Both the position numbers and the translations under genes were made by a program. From assembly GCF_029783845.1 (NCBI RefSeq), contig NZ_LWID01000001.1, forward strand, positions 372,001 through 436,000: a DNA stretch of 64,000 nucleotides, given 5' to 3'. This stretch comes from Volucribacter amazonae. Lineage in GTDB: Bacteria; Pseudomonadota; Gammaproteobacteria; Enterobacterales; Pasteurellaceae. Under the pieces are notes generated by a model. The model ran no database searches and had not been told where the DNA came from. It worked only from the letters and a program-made list of their open reading frames with translations. Of this stretch, positions 7,256 to 15,069 are shown one piece after another (positions within the stretch are counted from its first letter, which is position 1; each line of letters begins with the position of its first letter).

Positions 7256-7525
7256 TTATTTAGTGGCTAACTGATGAAATTTAATCAGTTGCTTTAATTG
7301 CTTTTCAGCTTGTAATGTTGCCGTTCGATAACTTTCATTATTAGGATATTGCTTATAATCACGCTTAAAGCTCTCTAGTCGCTCGCTAAGCAATAAAACC
7401 ACTTCACCTAAGGGGTAAGGCTCGTTATCGTTATAAAGGCTCATAAAGTGAAATAGCGTGCGTTTATTGAGATAATGCTCAATCGCTTGGCTAAGTAGTC
7501 GCTGTTTAGCTATACGGCATTTCAT
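7256..7525 (-). CDS. Small hypothetical island protein
   Basis: 89 residues, basic and helical (KCRIAKQRLLSQAIEHYLNKR at the start; SERLESFKRDYKQYPNN in the middle; AEKQLKQLIKFHQLATK at the end). I do not recognise a family. It lies downstream of the Rha-like gene, after a 95-bp gap containing 12-bp tandem repeats, and probably shares that transcript. It could be a regulator or an RNA- or DNA-binding accessory protein, but no motif proves it. Confidence 0.45.
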   Translation of the reverse strand: MKCRIAKQRLLSQAIEHYLNKRTLFHFMSLYNDNEPYPLGEVVLLLSERLESFKRDYKQYPNNESYRTATLQAEKQLKQLIKFHQLATK

Positions 7526-7559
7526 TTCTTTTCATCTCCATTCTTCAGGTTTTTTCAGG

Positions 7560-7590
7560 TAGCTATTAAGTTAGCTATCGAGTTAGCTAT
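7560..7590 (-). repeat. 12-bp tandem repeat between two island genes
   Basis: TAGCTAT occurs at 7560, 7572 and 7584, exactly 12 bp apart, within the near-repeat TAGCTATTAAGT / TAGCTATCGAGT / TAGCTATTAAGG. It lies in the 95-bp gap upstream of the 89-aa gene and could be a binding array for a regulator. Confidence 0.45.
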
Positions 7591-7620
7591 TAAGGTTTTA
7601 TTACCTTTTGCCCGGTCTCC

Positions 7621-8283
7621 TCAATGTTGAGAAAAGCCCTGTAACGCCGTTTTCTGTAACAATGCTTTCCGCAAGGAATAATTTAGCCCGAGCTTTATCA
7701 TAACGGCGTTTTCGGATAACAATTCATCTACTCGTTTTAGTTCTGGTTCGGTTAAGAATTGGCGTATTTCTGCGTCTTTTGGATAGCCCCTTGCGGTTAG
7801 CCATTTCTTTTTACCCACGCCCAAAGTAACACGATAAACAAGATTATTTTCACGGCTATAGGCGTGGGGGTCGTCTTTGCCTTGTCGTTCTAAACTTGCC
7901 TTAATGGCATCATTTAGCCGTTGTTGGTCTTGTTTTAAATTCGCCCTTGAGCTAATCCACTTTCTCATATGATTAAACTCGTTAATGTAGGCTTCTTTAA
8001 ACTGCATTGCTTTCTTGCCAGTAAAACCCATCACAAGCAAAGTAAAACCGTCTTGGGTCATTAGGTATATTGGTTGCCTTTTTCCTCTGTCATCTTTGTA
8101 ATTTGACGGCTTAAAATTGAGCCGCCAAAATTCAGGCGAGCAATTCAATTCTTTAATAGCTCTTAAAATATTTTTATGTTGCTTGTCAAAGTAACTCGCC
8201 ACTTTTAAGCTGTCGGTTAGTGCGGTCATTTCTTTGTTAAATAATTTAGGAAAAACCGCCCCATTAAAACACTCTTTCATCAT
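7621..8283 (-). CDS. Rha-family phage regulatory protein
   Basis: 220 residues. The N-terminal half has the Rha pattern: DSLKVASYFDKQHKNILRAI, then LNFKPSNYKDDRGK, a YLMTQDGFTLLVMGFTGKKA block and FKEAYINEFNHM. Rha proteins were described as phage regulators whose expression affects growth in particular host backgrounds. The last 90 residues (HAYSRENNLVYRVTLGVGKK..., LTEPELKRVDELLSEN) align with the end of the AntA-like protein. The start ATG at 8283 has AGAGGAAACAG just upstream. A palindrome (8314-8326) lies 31 bp before the start, at a likely operator position. Confidence 0.75.
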   Translation of the reverse strand: MMKECFNGAVFPKLFNKEMTALTDSLKVASYFDKQHKNILRAIKELNCSPEFWRLNFKPSNYKDDRGKRQPIYLMTQDGFTLLVMGFTGKKAMQFKEAYINEFNHMRKWISSRANLKQDQQRLNDAIKASLERQGKDDPHAYSRENNLVYRVTLGVGKKKWLTARGYPKDAEIRQFLTEPELKRVDELLSENAVMIKLGLNYSLRKALLQKTALQGFSQH

Positions 8284-8313
8284 TGTTCTGTTTCCTCTTG
8301 TTTTGGTTTAGTG

Positions 8314-8326
8314 GCTCAATTTGAGC
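8314..8326. promoter_or_regulatory. Operator-like palindrome, copy 2
   Basis: GCTCAATTTGAGC is the same 13-bp palindrome as at 6145-6157 except for the centre base. It lies between the winged-helix gene and the Rha-like gene. AlpA, the winged-helix protein or a helper-phage repressor are candidates to bind it. Confidence 0.5.
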
Positions 8327-8334
8327 GACTAAAA

Positions 8335-8673
8335 TCACGCCTTAAAATTCGCTAAATAGGCTTGTTGCTCTTGCTCGGTCATCAAGCCTAAATCTCGCTT
8401 TACTCGCTCCCTGTTTAATAGGGCTATCGCCTTAATGGCTTCTTTTCGGTTGGCTAGGCGGTAAATCGTGTATTGCCCTAGTTCGCTTTGGGTGGTGGAC
8501 TGAGTTTTAATCAGGGAAATGTTATGCTTGCTTTCCAATTCCGCCACTTCATTACGTCCGCTATTAATAAAATAGTTCATATCAATTTCACGCCCGCTAA
8601 TCCCGTTAGGGTGGCTAAGTAGGGCAATGATGACTTTCCCTTTACGGGTAAGGGGTTTTGTTTGGGTTGTCAT
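8335..8673 (-). CDS. Winged-helix DNA-binding protein, small, unknown
   Basis: 112 residues. The N-terminal 60 residues look like a winged helix (LTRKGKVIIALLSHPNGISGREI, then SGRNEVAELESKHNISL and a beta-hairpin YTIYRLANRKEA), as in many phage helix-turn-helix proteins that define ORF start switches. A charged C-terminal helix follows (NRERVKRDLGLMTEQEQQAYLANF). The ATG at 8673 has GAAAGGAGCAACCC upstream, a good ribosome-binding site. It lies 18 bp after the AlpA gene, so it is probably part of the same operon. No specific family is recognised. Confidence 0.55.
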   Translation of the reverse strand: MTTQTKPLTRKGKVIIALLSHPNGISGREIDMNYFINSGRNEVAELESKHNISLIKTQSTTQSELGQYTIYRLANRKEAIKAIALLNRERVKRDLGLMTEQEQQAYLANFKA

Positions 8674-8691
8674 TGGGTTGCTCCTTTCTAT

Positions 8692-8892
8692 TTAGCGTTT
8701 TCGGCTACTAGATAATTCATTAATAAACTGATTAACTTCATCTTCCCGATAGCCGTTAAGTCTTCCGCCTAGGGGAAATGGCTTAGGGAATGTCGGTTTA
8801 TACTGTGGGTGATTTGGATTCTGCCAACTGTAAAAGGCGGTTTGTTTAATACCTAATCGTTGTTGAAATTCTTTAGACGTGATAACTTTCAT
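8692..8892 (-). CDS. AlpA-family transcriptional regulator
   Basis: 66 residues, the normal size for AlpA. The MerR-like helix-turn-helix is visible: SKEFQQRLGIKQTAFYSWQN at the start, then FPKPFPLGGRLNGYREDEVNQFINE, where the G-R-x-x-G-Y/W-x-E-x-E-V pattern is typical. AlpA proteins activate excision or integrase genes of P4-like prophages and act as directionality regulators. It is the first gene of the rightmost operon inside the island, downstream of the divergent-looking gap at 8893-9054. Confidence 0.8.
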   Translation of the reverse strand: MKVITSKEFQQRLGIKQTAFYSWQNPNHPQYKPTFPKPFPLGGRLNGYREDEVNQFINELSSSRKR

Positions 8893-9054
8893 ATCTTTCC
8901 TCTCGTTACGTTGATAAATACAAGCTAAAAAGCTGTTACGGTTTATAGCGTTGCAACGTGAAGAATGGTATGAATGTTTTAAGGATAAAAAAATGCCCTC
9001 AACTTGCTAAAGTTAGGGCATTGCTTGCTGTGGGTTAATCTCTGCTAGTAGCGC

Positions 9055-9984
9055 TCAAGGGGATAATTTTTGTAGCCAATTTTTGCGGATCGTGGCTTCT
9101 GAAACTTTAAATATTTCAGTCATTTTTTTAGCAAATTGATTTTTACTTGGTATTCTCCCTCTTTCTCGCTCTCTTGTTTCATATTCTCGCCACTGGGCTA
9201 TGATTTTCTCTTTAATTCTATTGCTTTTCTCGTGTCGTTTTTGTCCGCCTTTTCTCGCATTGGCAGTTAAGACTTTTTTTGCAATATCCTCATTAATCTT
9301 TGAATTATCTATATAATCTTTCCAATTTTGGGCAATATGTATCGCTCTGAATGCACTAATAACATCTCGAGTAGCTAGCGATAGACGATATAAATAAAAT
9401 TCTTTAAAACTTCCAAAAGCACTACCATAACCACAACTAGACCGATTATTATACTCACTAAATTGAATATCTATATTATTAGTTTCTATAACTTCACTTA
9501 CATAATATAATGCTAACAATGCCATTAATTCATAAGACTTAATATTAACTACATTACCTAATTCAATATTTGTTACTGGTTTATCAATTAAATTATTTTC
9601 TGTAATAAATTTTTCTAACCATTCGTAATTATCTATCCAGTCATCAGGATTCAACATATTCAAATAATTACATACCTTTCCAAGATCATAGGGATAATCA
9701 CCATCTTTTAGCTCTCCCGATAAATACGCTTTATTAAAAAAATATTTTTCTTTACTCGGATTGTTTTTTATTTTTTCTCTAAATTTATTACAAATTTCAT
9801 TAAAGCAATCATTTTCAACATATTCAATAAAAAAAACTGTTAAATATTTAACCGTTTCCATTACATCTATATGCTCTTTTTCTTTTAATAATTCCATTGC
9901 GGAATAAACCACTTCATCAAACCTAAAATAGTCAGGTTGTAAATCTTCTATTTTATCTAGTAAATGTTGACAAAACTTTTTCAT
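9055..9984 (-). CDS. 309-aa cargo protein, unknown, with C-terminal DNA-binding-like end
   Basis: 309 residues in a markedly AT-rich gene, unlike its neighbours. The first 220 residues are mostly helical, with long acidic stretches and no motif I recognise. The C-terminal 80 residues are basic: TANARKGGQKRHEKSNRI, then IIAQWREYETRERERGRI, PSKNQFAKKMTEIFKVS and EATIRKNWLQKL, which looks like a helix-turn-helix ending. This tail is often seen on proteins encoded by phages and satellites. The gene lies between the integrase (10 bp away) and AlpA, the usual cargo slot of P4-like elements. A defence or anti-helper role is possible but unproven. Confidence 0.5.
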   Translation of the reverse strand: MKKFCQHLLDKIEDLQPDYFRFDEVVYSAMELLKEKEHIDVMETVKYLTVFFIEYVENDCFNEICNKFREKIKNNPSKEKYFFNKAYLSGELKDGDYPYDLGKVCNYLNMLNPDDWIDNYEWLEKFITENNLIDKPVTNIELGNVVNIKSYELMALLALYYVSEVIETNNIDIQFSEYNNRSSCGYGSAFGSFKEFYLYRLSLATRDVISAFRAIHIAQNWKDYIDNSKINEDIAKKVLTANARKGGQKRHEKSNRIKEKIIAQWREYETRERERGRIPSKNQFAKKMTEIFKVSEATIRKNWLQKLSP

Positions 9985-9994
9985 TATTAACCTC

Positions 9995-11218
9995 TTAATA
10001 TTCTACGGCTCGTTTTTGACATTGCTCAATAAACTCGCCCCATCTATTCATAATGCCCACTCTCTGATTAAAATAAGTGGCTTTGTTATAAACTCCGCTC
10101 ACGCCTTGAATATGGTGAGCTAAACAAGCGTCTACATAATCCCTAGGCTCGCCCATTTCATTTAGGTAAGTGCTGGCTAATCTTCGTAAACCGTGGGCGG
10201 TTTGCCGTCCTTTATAGCCCATACGGCTAATTACTCGGTTAGCGGTTTCTTTATTCATTGGCTTATCATTCACTAAACTACTCACAAAGACATATCGCAT
10301 ATGCCCCGTAATGCTTTTCATCTTCTCTAAAATTCGGATTGCTTGCGGTGAAAGGGGAACAATATGCGAATGTTTAAGGCTATGGCGTGTTTTCTTCATC
10401 TTTTCCGCTGGAATTGTCCAAATCTTATGAATGAAATCAATTTCCGCCCATTCCGCACTAACTGCCTCATTAGGTCTAACCATTGTTAATAATTGCCACA
10501 TAATTAAATAGCGAGTTTTAGGCTCAATATTGGCGTTTTGTAGGGCGTTAAGAAATTCGGGCAGTTCGTTATGATTAATGGCTGGGTTATTGGTTTTACT
10601 GTGCTTAGCAAACATCTTTCTAATATTTGAGCAAGGATTACCCACAATCAAGCCACCATTTACCGCAAAATCTAAGATTTCGTTAATCATCATTATTAGG
10701 CGGTGTAAGGTTTCTAATTTGCCTTGCTGGGCGATAGGTTGCAACGTGCTAACCACTAAAGGCGGGGTTATTTCTGTAAGTGGGCAATGCCCTATAAAGG
10801 GAAATAAATGCTTTTCAAGCCGTCTATAATTCTTTTCTATGGTCAATTGTGCGACTTCCTGCCGTTTCTTCTCTCGCCATTTTTCAGCTACGGCTTGAAA
10901 TGTATTGACTAGCTCAAGTTGTTTTTTGATTTTATCTTCTTGCCGTTTGACTTGTGGATCTATCCCTTGAGCAATCAAAGCCCTAAAATCTTCCCGCATT
11001 CTACGAGCTTGGGCGAGAGTAACCTCAGGGAATGCCCCTAATCCAATCAACGCATTTTTATTCACAACAGGCTTTTTATATTCAAATCGCCACAACTTAG
11101 ATCCATTAGCCTTAACTAAAAGGGATAACCCACCACCATCAAAAAGGCGATAATCTTTCTCTTTGGGTTTTGCTTGTGCGACTTGAGTGTTAGTTAGTGG
11201 TATTGCTCGCCTTGCCAT
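9995..11218 (-). CDS. P4-type tyrosine integrase
   Basis: 407 residues, normal for the family. The N-terminal DUF4102 arm-binding domain shows the pattern RLFDGGGLSLLVKANGSKLW and ALIGLGAFPEVTLAQARR. The catalytic domain contains the first arginine (LLTMVRPNEAVSAEW), the HGLRRLAST motif (His-x-x-Arg) and the C-terminal LAHHIQG-x-x-GVYNKATYF with the nucleophilic tyrosine. It catalyses site-specific recombination between island and tRNA-Val sites. It lies 200 bp from the tRNA and is transcribed away from it; that gap contains the attachment and arm-type repeats. It appears intact. Confidence 0.92.
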   Translation of the reverse strand: MARRAIPLTNTQVAQAKPKEKDYRLFDGGGLSLLVKANGSKLWRFEYKKPVVNKNALIGLGAFPEVTLAQARRMREDFRALIAQGIDPQVKRQEDKIKKQLELVNTFQAVAEKWREKKRQEVAQLTIEKNYRRLEKHLFPFIGHCPLTEITPPLVVSTLQPIAQQGKLETLHRLIMMINEILDFAVNGGLIVGNPCSNIRKMFAKHSKTNNPAINHNELPEFLNALQNANIEPKTRYLIMWQLLTMVRPNEAVSAEWAEIDFIHKIWTIPAEKMKKTRHSLKHSHIVPLSPQAIRILEKMKSITGHMRYVFVSSLVNDKPMNKETANRVISRMGYKGRQTAHGLRRLASTYLNEMGEPRDYVDACLAHHIQGVSGVYNKATYFNQRVGIMNRWGEFIEQCQKRAVEY

Positions 11219-11253
11219 TATGTCCCTTTCTTTTGCCTATATCGTTAAGAATA

Positions 11254-11301
11254 ACTATACGGCTTTTTAACTATACTGCCCCGTATAGTCATTCGTATAG
11301 T
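11254..11301. repeat. Probable integrase arm sites (right) and int promoter region
   Basis: CGTATAGTCATT (11282-11293) and partial CGTATAGT (11294-11301) repeat the left-end array at 1193-1236. Two inverted versions, AACTATACGG and AACTATACTG, lie at about 11254-11276. The block overlaps the upstream region of the integrase gene, so integrase binding could also control its own expression. Confidence 0.55.
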
Positions 11302-11415
11302 TAAAATTGGTGTATTGAAGTGTAGTATAATGTAGTTAAAAACACAATAAAATGCTCTCAAGCCAGTATTTTCAAGGGTTTATCGGTGTTTAATGAAGTG
11401 ATATGAAGTGGTTGA

Positions 11416-11492
11416 TGGTGCGACTAGCTGGACTCGAACCAGTGACCCCCACCATGTCAAGGTGGTGCTCTAACCAACTGAGCTATAGTCGC
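11416..11492 (-). tRNA. tRNA-Val (anticodon GAC)
   Basis: A 77-nt gene with encoded CCA (11416-11418). A 7-bp acceptor stem (GCGACTA/TAGTCGC), D arm AGCTCAGTTGGTTAGAGC, anticodon stem-loop CCACC-TTGACAT-GGTGG with anticodon GAC, and T arm CTGGTTCGAGTCCAG are all readable. It is the integration target of the island; the island side carries the 3' half that is duplicated at 1123. Confidence 0.97.
11422..11437. repeat. Right attachment site (attR) within tRNA-Val
   Basis: GACTAGCTGGACTCGA is part of the tRNA T arm and acceptor stem and is repeated at 1123-1138. The tRNA remains complete, as expected when the element brings the same 3' end. Confidence 0.85.
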
Positions 11493-11605
11493 ATTTGAAA
11501 AGTGGGCTAATCATATAAGTTTTTCCTCTTGAACACAAGTTTTTTTATTATTAAGACGAAATGATTGATAAAAATTTAAACATTCCCAGCTAATCTGTGT
11601 TTAAA

Positions 11606-12928
11606 TTAATCTGCTTTCGTATAATGTTCAAGTTGTTCTATACCTAAAGCACCAGAAAAGGCTTGTAATCCTGTAGCATTGCCTTTTCGTACCATGCTTT
11701 GCATCGCTTGTGTAGGAATATGCAATAACCGATTAGTTAATTTATAACTTAATTCTTGCAGCAACACCTCTGGATTTTGCCCTTGCTGTAATCCTTGTAA
11801 TGCTTTTTCTAATAATTGTTGTCGGCTTTGTTCTGCATCTTGACGGTAATGTTGAATTAAGCCTGAAAACTGATGCACTTTTAACCAATCAAAAAAATCC
11901 TGACATTCTTGGCTAATAATTTGTTCTGCTTGATATGAAGCCTTTTTTCTTGTATCTAAATTGCGTTGAATAATACTTTGTAAATCATCAACGCTATAAT
12001 AATAAACGGTATGTATATCGCTTACCCTTTCATCAACATCTCGAGGAACAGCAATATCAACAATTAACATAGGTTTATTTTTCCGTCTTTGTTGAGCTTG
12101 TTTTACCATATTTTGTGTAATCAAGATTTGTTCACTGCCCGTTGAACTAATAACAATATCAGCAATATCAAGTCCTTGTTGCAACTCTGTTAGAGTAAGA
12201 AGATTTATGTTAGGTTGAGCTAATTTTGCCACAAGGGTTTCTGCTCTCGCTAAAGTGCGGTTGGCTATGGTTAAATTTTTTGCACCATGTTGTAATAAAT
12301 GACGAGCCACTAACTCAATAGTCTCCCCTGCCCCGACTAACAAAATATTAAGATGATGAAAAGAATCAAAAATTTGCCTTGCTAAATTACAAGCTGAATA
12401 AGCAACAGAAACCACTGAACTGCCGATTTCCGTTTCAGTACGCACACGTTTCGCCGTAGCAAAGGTTTTTTGAAATAAGCGAGAAAGTTCACTAGAGATA
12501 TTTTGCTGTTGAGTTTGATAAAAATCCTCACTATATTGATAGGCTTGTTTAACCTGCCCCAAAATTTGAGGTTCACCTAAAATTAAGGAATCTAATCCAC
12601 AAGCAACTCGCATAATATGCTGTACAGCTTGCATATTTTGGTAATAATAACTGTGTTTTTCTAAGGCGTTAAAATCAATTTGATGGATTAAAGCAAACCA
12701 ATATAGACAATGTTGTTGCCAAATTTCGCTTTCTTCTGGGGGAATTTTTTTATTATGTAAATAGATTTCCGTCCTATTACAAGTAGACAAAATCACGGCG
12801 TGTTCAGCTAAGCCATTACGCTGTAATTGTTGCAATGCTAAAATTCGTTTTTGCTCAGAAAACGCAACTTTTTCTCGTAGCGAAACTGTGGCAGTCTTAT
12901 GGTTCACACCAAGCACTAGAATTGTCAT
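11606..12928 (-). CDS. hemA: Glutamyl-tRNA reductase
   Basis: 440 residues. HemA reduces glutamyl-tRNA(Glu) to glutamate-1-semialdehyde with NADPH, the first committed step of C5-pathway tetrapyrrole synthesis. The catalytic cysteine is C50 in ILSTCNRTEIY. The conserved LILGEPQILGQVKQAY block, an NADPH-binding glycine motif (LVGAGETIELVARHL, about residues 194-208) and the C-terminal dimerisation helices are present. The length is near the family norm (about 420). The N-terminal ILVLGVNHKTA is the usual start. The gene is followed by the tRNA-Val gene on the same strand. Confidence 0.96.
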   Translation of the reverse strand: MTILVLGVNHKTATVSLREKVAFSEQKRILALQQLQRNGLAEHAVILSTCNRTEIYLHNKKIPPEESEIWQQHCLYWFALIHQIDFNALEKHSYYYQNMQAVQHIMRVACGLDSLILGEPQILGQVKQAYQYSEDFYQTQQQNISSELSRLFQKTFATAKRVRTETEIGSSVVSVAYSACNLARQIFDSFHHLNILLVGAGETIELVARHLLQHGAKNLTIANRTLARAETLVAKLAQPNINLLTLTELQQGLDIADIVISSTGSEQILITQNMVKQAQQRRKNKPMLIVDIAVPRDVDERVSDIHTVYYYSVDDLQSIIQRNLDTRKKASYQAEQIISQECQDFFDWLKVHQFSGLIQHYRQDAEQSRQQLLEKALQGLQQGQNPEVLLQELSYKLTNRLLHIPTQAMQSMVRKGNATGLQAFSGALGIEQLEHYTKAD

Positions 12929-13084
12929 AAATCACTGATAATTGCGTTGCTCTTACAAGTCAATTTAATCATTATTTTGCTCTTGCAATCTATCACGCCA
13001 AATAAAATCCCCCAAATAATTGCGTTATTTTAATCAATCCCATTAAATTGAGCAAATCAAACCTGAATAAACCGCTACCTTTAA

Positions 13085-14308
13085 TCATAAATCTCGGTTA
13101 TTTGCCTTGTTAATACTGCGATAGGTTAGAAAGTAATAACTCGTTACACCAATTAACACACAAAAGAACATAAACAATAACATCGGCATTGCGCTATAAA
13201 TTGGCAATAAAGATAGTAAAAAGCCGACCAATGCCCCTGTGCCAAAACGGATAGTGCCAACCAAGGAATTGGCTGTGCCTGCATATTGCGGAAATTGCTC
13301 TAAAATTGATGCCATGGCATTGGAGCCAATGGTAGATAACATACCAATATAGCAAGCAATCCCTAATGCCATTGCCCAAAACCCAAGATCAAATATTGCT
13401 ACAAGAAATAACCAAGTACCTGCGATAAATTGTACTGATAAACCAAAGCGTAACATTTTTTCTGCCCCGACCTTCATTACCATACGGCTATTAATTGAGG
13501 TAAATATAATCATCATTGACATATTCATAATGAAAAAATAACCAAAATGTTCAGAGGCAATACCATAAATATCAATATAAACAATTGAGCCAGAAGTAAG
13601 AAAACAAAACATTCCCGCAAAAGAAAACGCCCCACAAAGCACATAACCTACCACAGCTTTGACTTGAACTAATGAACGAAAGTTACGCACAATACCCCCA
13701 AGATTAAATACAACTCGTTTCTCGGGTGGCAACGTTTCAGGAATACGAATCAGCACCAATAAACAAGACAAAAAGCCCATAAAAGCTAAAACATAAAATA
13801 CCGTATGCCAATGAAAAAATTTAGCAATATAACCGCCAATAAAAGGGGCTAATAAGGGGGCTAACATTGAAATGAGCATAATTAACGACATCATTTTAGA
13901 AAAATAGTTTTTGCTAAATAAATCCCGCAATAATGCCCCTAATATCACTGCAGGGGCTGAGGCAAATAAACCTTGCACAAAGCGTAAACCGAGAAAATGC
14001 TCAATACTGGCAACTTGCGTTAAGATTAAGGCAATACTGGCAGAAACAAAAGTCCCAATTAAAATGGCGGGCTTACGTCCAAAACTATCCGCAATCGGTC
14101 CCCATAAAAGCTGCCCAAGGGCAAAACCGAGGGTAAATAATGCTAACGTATTTTGTACACGCTCAGGGCTGACCTGTAAATCTTGTGCTATATCTAAAAA
14201 AGAGGGCAAATACATATCAATGGCTAAAGGGGGCAACATTGCCAAAATTCCCAATACCAAAATAAACATAAAACTTGCCTGCTGTTGTGCAGAAGTATGC
14301 TGATTCAT
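13085..14308 (-). CDS. Bcr/CflA-family multidrug efflux transporter (MFS)
   Basis: 407 residues with 12 predicted membrane segments. The MFS motif A is clear in the loop between TM2 and TM3 (GQLLWGPIADSFGRKPAILIG), and the N-terminal LAMLPPLAIDMYLPSFLDIA is typical of the Bcr/CflA drug:H+ antiporters in the inner membrane. Substrates in E. coli include bicyclomycin and sulphonamides; the substrate here cannot be read. It lies 28 bp upstream of gloB in the same direction, perhaps co-transcribed. Confidence 0.85.
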   Translation of the reverse strand: MNQHTSAQQQASFMFILVLGILAMLPPLAIDMYLPSFLDIAQDLQVSPERVQNTLALFTLGFALGQLLWGPIADSFGRKPAILIGTFVSASIALILTQVASIEHFLGLRFVQGLFASAPAVILGALLRDLFSKNYFSKMMSLIMLISMLAPLLAPFIGGYIAKFFHWHTVFYVLAFMGFLSCLLVLIRIPETLPPEKRVVFNLGGIVRNFRSLVQVKAVVGYVLCGAFSFAGMFCFLTSGSIVYIDIYGIASEHFGYFFIMNMSMMIIFTSINSRMVMKVGAEKMLRFGLSVQFIAGTWLFLVAIFDLGFWAMALGIACYIGMLSTIGSNAMASILEQFPQYAGTANSLVGTIRFGTGALVGFLLSLLPIYSAMPMLLFMFFCVLIGVTSYYFLTYRSINKANNRDL

Positions 14309-14336
14309 GTTAATTTCCTAAATAAAGATCAATAAA

Positions 14337-15044
14337 TTAAAAATTATCTTTTGCTTGGCGTAATTGAATAAATTCGGTCAAATTTTTAGCTTGTAGAAAG
14401 GGATTAATCTCTCGCTCTAATTTTAAACTGGTAGGCAAACTTGGTTTTCCCTCAGCTCGCCATTTCTCCACCAAAATTTTCTGATTTTGCACCGCACTTT
14501 TATGCATTTGATCCTGAGCCACATGATAAGCAAACTTAAGATTGGACAAAGTATATTCATGAGCAGGGCAAACAACAGTTTCTACAGGTAATTGGTTTAA
14601 GCGTTGTAACGAGGCAAACATTTGTGCATAATCGCCAGTAAACACTCGCCCACAACCAGCGGAAAACAGCGTATCGCCACAAAATAAATGCCCATCAAGC
14701 AAAAAGCTCACATGGTTCGCCGTATGCCCACCACTGGGAATGACCTCAATCTGATAATGTACCGTATGAAAAATACCTTCATTAATTACCGTTGAAACAT
14801 ATTCTGCCGTTTCACTCGGCCCATACACCTCCACTTGTGGATATTGCTGACGCAAATCTTTTACTCCTGCCACATGATCATCATGATTATGGGTTAGCAA
14901 AATCGCCTCCAGAGCAAGGTGATGTTGCTGCAAATAATCAATAACAGGACGAGATTCTGCGGGATCGATCACAATAACAGGTAAATTTTCTCGCCCATAC
15001 AACCAAATATAGTTATCATTAAGAACTGGTAGTGCAACTAACAT
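14337..15044 (-). CDS. gloB: Hydroxyacylglutathione hydrolase (glyoxalase II)
   Basis: 235 residues, a metallo-beta-lactamase fold enzyme. The metal-binding motif THNHDDH is at residues 51-57; downstream ligands are in SGGHTANHVSF, FCGDTLFSAGCGR and VCPAHEYTLSN. It hydrolyses S-lactoylglutathione to lactate and glutathione, completing methylglyoxal detoxification in the cytoplasm. It is divergent from the methyltransferase gene at 15070 with only 25 bp between starts, the same arrangement as gloB and yafS in enterobacteria. Confidence 0.95.
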   Translation of the reverse strand: MLVALPVLNDNYIWLYGRENLPVIVIDPAESRPVIDYLQQHHLALEAILLTHNHDDHVAGVKDLRQQYPQVEVYGPSETAEYVSTVINEGIFHTVHYQIEVIPSGGHTANHVSFLLDGHLFCGDTLFSAGCGRVFTGDYAQMFASLQRLNQLPVETVVCPAHEYTLSNLKFAYHVAQDQMHKSAVQNQKILVEKWRAEGKPSLPTSLKLEREINPFLQAKNLTEFIQLRQAKDNF

Positions 15045-15069
15045 AAATTCTTCCTATTGAGAGCAGTAA

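Larger units (their letters stand above)
1123..11437. mobile_element. P4-like integrative island in tRNA-Val(GAC)
   Basis: The island is bounded by 16-bp direct repeats GACTAGCTGGACTCGA (1123-1138 and 11422-11437); the right copy is the 3' part of the tRNA-Val gene. The integrase gene lies next to the tRNA. All genes run leftward: integrase, 309-aa cargo gene, AlpA, winged-helix protein, Rha-like regulator, a small gene, AntA-like antirepressor, Ash/Icd-like gene, two small genes, DUF927 helicase/primase-type protein, then an iteron array. There are no capsid, tail, packaging or lysis genes. The content fits a phage satellite (P4-like) or a similar integrative element that depends on a helper; I see no capsid-size or helper-hijacking gene, so the class is not settled. 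Confidence 0.8.

Noticed and set aside
11606..12928. hemA as island cargo
   Set aside because: It lies outside the attachment repeat, beyond the complete tRNA, and is a core gene.
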